Below the pieces are notes generated by a model that saw only the letters and a list, made by a program, of their open reading frames with translations, made no database searches and was not told the origin of the DNA. From contig SKXI01000214.1 in the NCBI GenBank assembly GCA_007128515.1, positions 1 to 6,629 of the forward strand: a stretch of 6,629 nt of DNA, in the 5' to 3' direction. The stretch is from Halococcaceae archaeon (lineage in GTDB: Archaea > Halobacteriota > Halobacteria > Halobacteriales > Halalkalicoccaceae). A program made the translations under genes and the position numbers. Positions 5,366 to 6,629 of this stretch are shown here, in pieces; the stretch's first letter is position 1, and each line of letters starts with the position of its first letter.

Positions 5366-5374
5366 GCAAAAGGG
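5366..5374 (-). promoter_or_regulatory. TATA-like element of the SufU-like gene, with a possible lipoprotein-gene terminator
   Basis: Read on the - strand this is CCCTTTTGC, centred about 30 nt before ATG 5339, compatible with a nearly leaderless transcript. On the same strand, just upstream, a 4-bp hairpin CCGC-GACT-GCGG (+ strand 5377-5388) is followed within a few nt by the T4 run. The segment could therefore also end transcription from the lipoprotein gene, whose stop codon is at 5397-5395. Both readings are weak individually. Confidence 0.35.
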
Positions 5375-5394
5375 TTCCGCAGTCGCGGTCGAGC

Positions 5395-6612
5395 TCACTC
5401 GAGGGCGTGGATCGAGCCGTCGGTGGTCCCGACGTAGAGCCGACCGCCGACCGGCGTCGGCGAGGAGAACGCCACCTCGCTGACCTCCGTACTGTAGACC
5501 TCCTCGCCGCTCTCGGCGTCGTAGCCGAGGACCGCGCCGTCGCGATTGGCGGCGTAGACGACGCCGTCGGCGACCGTCGGCGAGGACCAGACCGGCCCGC
5601 CCGTGTTCACGGTCCAGACCTCACCATCGCCCCCGGCGTCGAAGGCGACCAGCGCGCCGTTGTCGTTGCCGACGTAGACGACGCCATCCGCCACCGCGGC
5701 GCCGGACGCGGTCCAGTCACCACCCTCGACGCCCCACTCCAGGTCACCGTCCTCGGCGTCGAGCGCGTAGAACCTCCCACCTCTCGCCCCGGCGTAGACG
5801 GTGCCATCGGCGACGGTCGGCGTCGCCTCGAACGTCGAGCCGTCGTCGAGCGCCCAGAGCGTCTCGCCGTCCTCGACGTCGTGTGCAGAGAGGATCCCCT
5901 CGAAGCTCCCGGCGAACAGGCGGCCGTCGTCGACGGCGGGCGTCGCGACGACCGGACCCTCGGTCTCCGCGGTCCACTCCGTCGCACCCAGCGCGTGGAT
6001 CTCGCCCGCGTCCGTTCCCAGGTAGATCGTTCCCTCCGAGATGGTTGGCGACGCCCCCACCTCGGCGTCGAGCGAGCGCTGGCTCTCGATCTCGCCCGAC
6101 GCGACGTCGATCACGTAGAGGGTCTCGTCGAAACTGCCGACGTACGCGAAGCCGTCGAGCACCGCCGGGGAGGAGAAGACGTCGTCGCCGAGGTCGAGCT
6201 CCCAGATGACCGCCCCCTCGTCGGCATCGATCGCGTAGAGGGTGTCGTCGTAACTCCCGACGAGCACGACCCCGTCGACGACCGTCGGCGAGCCGTAGAC
6301 CGAGCCACCGGTCTCGACGGTCCACAGCTCCGAGCCGTCGCCTGTCGGTCCGGAGCCCTCTGCGACGCCCGTGTTCGCCGCGTCGAAACGGAACATCGGC
6401 CACGACTCGTCGGCAGCGTCATCGTCCTCGGCCTCGTCGTCTTCGTCCTCAGCCCCGTCGGCGTCGTCCGCCGGTGGCTCCCCGTCGTCGTCCGCGGGCG
6501 TCTCCATCGCGTCGTCGTCATCGTCCTCGGAACAGCCCGCGAGGCCGACGAGGCCGAGCGTACCGACGCCCCGGAGGAGACCCCGGCGTGTCCGCGCGCT
6601 GCGATCGGTCAT
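5395..6612 (-). CDS. Tat-exported lipoprotein with PQQ-like (BamB-type) beta-propeller
   Basis: This 405-residue protein is probably anchored to the outer face of the membrane. Residues 9-10 are the twin arginines (TRRGLL), followed by a short hydrophobic stretch and the lipobox LAGC, with lipidated C27: the usual haloarchaeal Tat lipoprotein design. Residues 28-70 form a flexible, extremely acidic linker, about 26 of 43 residues being Asp or Glu. From WPMFRFDAANTG (71-82) on, about eight PQQ-type repeats of roughly 40 residues follow, each with a variant of SPTVxDGxVYVG...LYALDAxxGxxxW. Repeat 3 (HALGATEW) lacks the D-x-x-x-G hairpin, and the last repeat is cut short and is probably completed by the N-terminal LWTVETGG strand. 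PQQ-like propellers often bind no cofactor and serve as interaction platforms; ligand and partner are unknown. GAGAGG lies 8 nt before the ATG, a weak ribosome-binding candidate; the promoter is outside the window. The SufU-like gene starts 55 nt downstream. Confidence 0.92.
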   Translation of the reverse strand: MTDRSARTRRGLLRGVGTLGLVGLAGCSEDDDDDAMETPADDDGEPPADDADGAEDEDDEAEDDDAADESWPMFRFDAANTGVAEGSGPTGDGSELWTVETGGSVYGSPTVVDGVVLVGSYDDTLYAIDADEGAVIWELDLGDDVFSSPAVLDGFAYVGSFDETLYVIDVASGEIESQRSLDAEVGASPTISEGTIYLGTDAGEIHALGATEWTAETEGPVVATPAVDDGRLFAGSFEGILSAHDVEDGETLWALDDGSTFEATPTVADGTVYAGARGGRFYALDAEDGDLEWGVEGGDWTASGAAVADGVVYVGNDNGALVAFDAGGDGEVWTVNTGGPVWSSPTVADGVVYAANRDGAVLGYDAESGEEVYSTEVSEVAFSSPTPVGGRLYVGTTDGSIHALE

Positions 6613-6629
6613 AGGGAGTCCTCTCGGGC

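Noticed and set aside
5340..5369. Upstream ATG at 5369 as the start of the SufU-like protein
   Set aside because: It would add a non-conserved Arg-rich N-terminus and overlap the TATA-like element. The family N-terminus begins near the ATGs at 5339 and 5333.
5395..6400. Repeated short DNA words in the lipoprotein gene (variants of CCGTCGGCGAC...GTCGGCG) as a CRISPR or tandem repeat
   Set aside because: They recur about every 120 bp because they encode the conserved segments of the propeller repeats. The spacing and reading frame explain them fully.

Overview
The window looks like chromosomal DNA of a halophilic archaeon (class Halobacteria). The DNA is GC-rich, the predicted proteins are very rich in Asp/Glu and poor in Lys, and the exported protein carries a twin-arginine signal with a lipobox. 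Three of the genes have a TATA-like element about 26-28 nt before the start codon, as expected for the leaderless transcripts common in haloarchaea. The genus cannot be fixed from the sequence.

Layout. The + strand holds the 3' half of citrate synthase (1-554), a small cysteine-rich haloarchaeal HTH-family protein (753-1226), a 470-nt gap, ribonuclease Z (1697-2617) and a 655-residue COG2433/DUF460 protein (2664-4631). The gap contains a 103-bp element bounded by perfect 16-bp inverted repeats, followed by a hairpin-rich non-coding tract. The - strand holds, in transcription order, a Tat-exported lipoprotein with a PQQ-type beta-propeller (6612-5395), a SufU/IscU-type Fe-S assembly protein (5339-4926) and a 91-residue helical protein (4925-4650). 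The start codon of the last gene directly abuts the stop codon of the Fe-S gene. The two gene sets converge with only 18 nt between their stop codons.

How they fit together. Citrate synthase is central metabolism. Ribonuclease Z matures tRNA 3' ends, and the COG2433 protein is a predicted RNase H-fold nucleic-acid enzyme; the two are adjacent and co-oriented, but each seems to have its own promoter. The SufU-like protein and the small downstream protein look translationally coupled, so the small protein may assist Fe-S assembly. The lipoprotein is a surface propeller whose ligand or partner cannot be inferred.

Most of the window is ordinary haloarchaeal housekeeping. The points most worth a second look are the 103-bp inverted-repeat element with near-perfect flanking 5-bp repeats, the apparent two-fold repeat of RuvC-like catalytic cores inside the COG2433 protein, and the coupled SufU-like/91-residue pair. 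I found no CRISPR array, tRNA, rRNA or obvious defence system.
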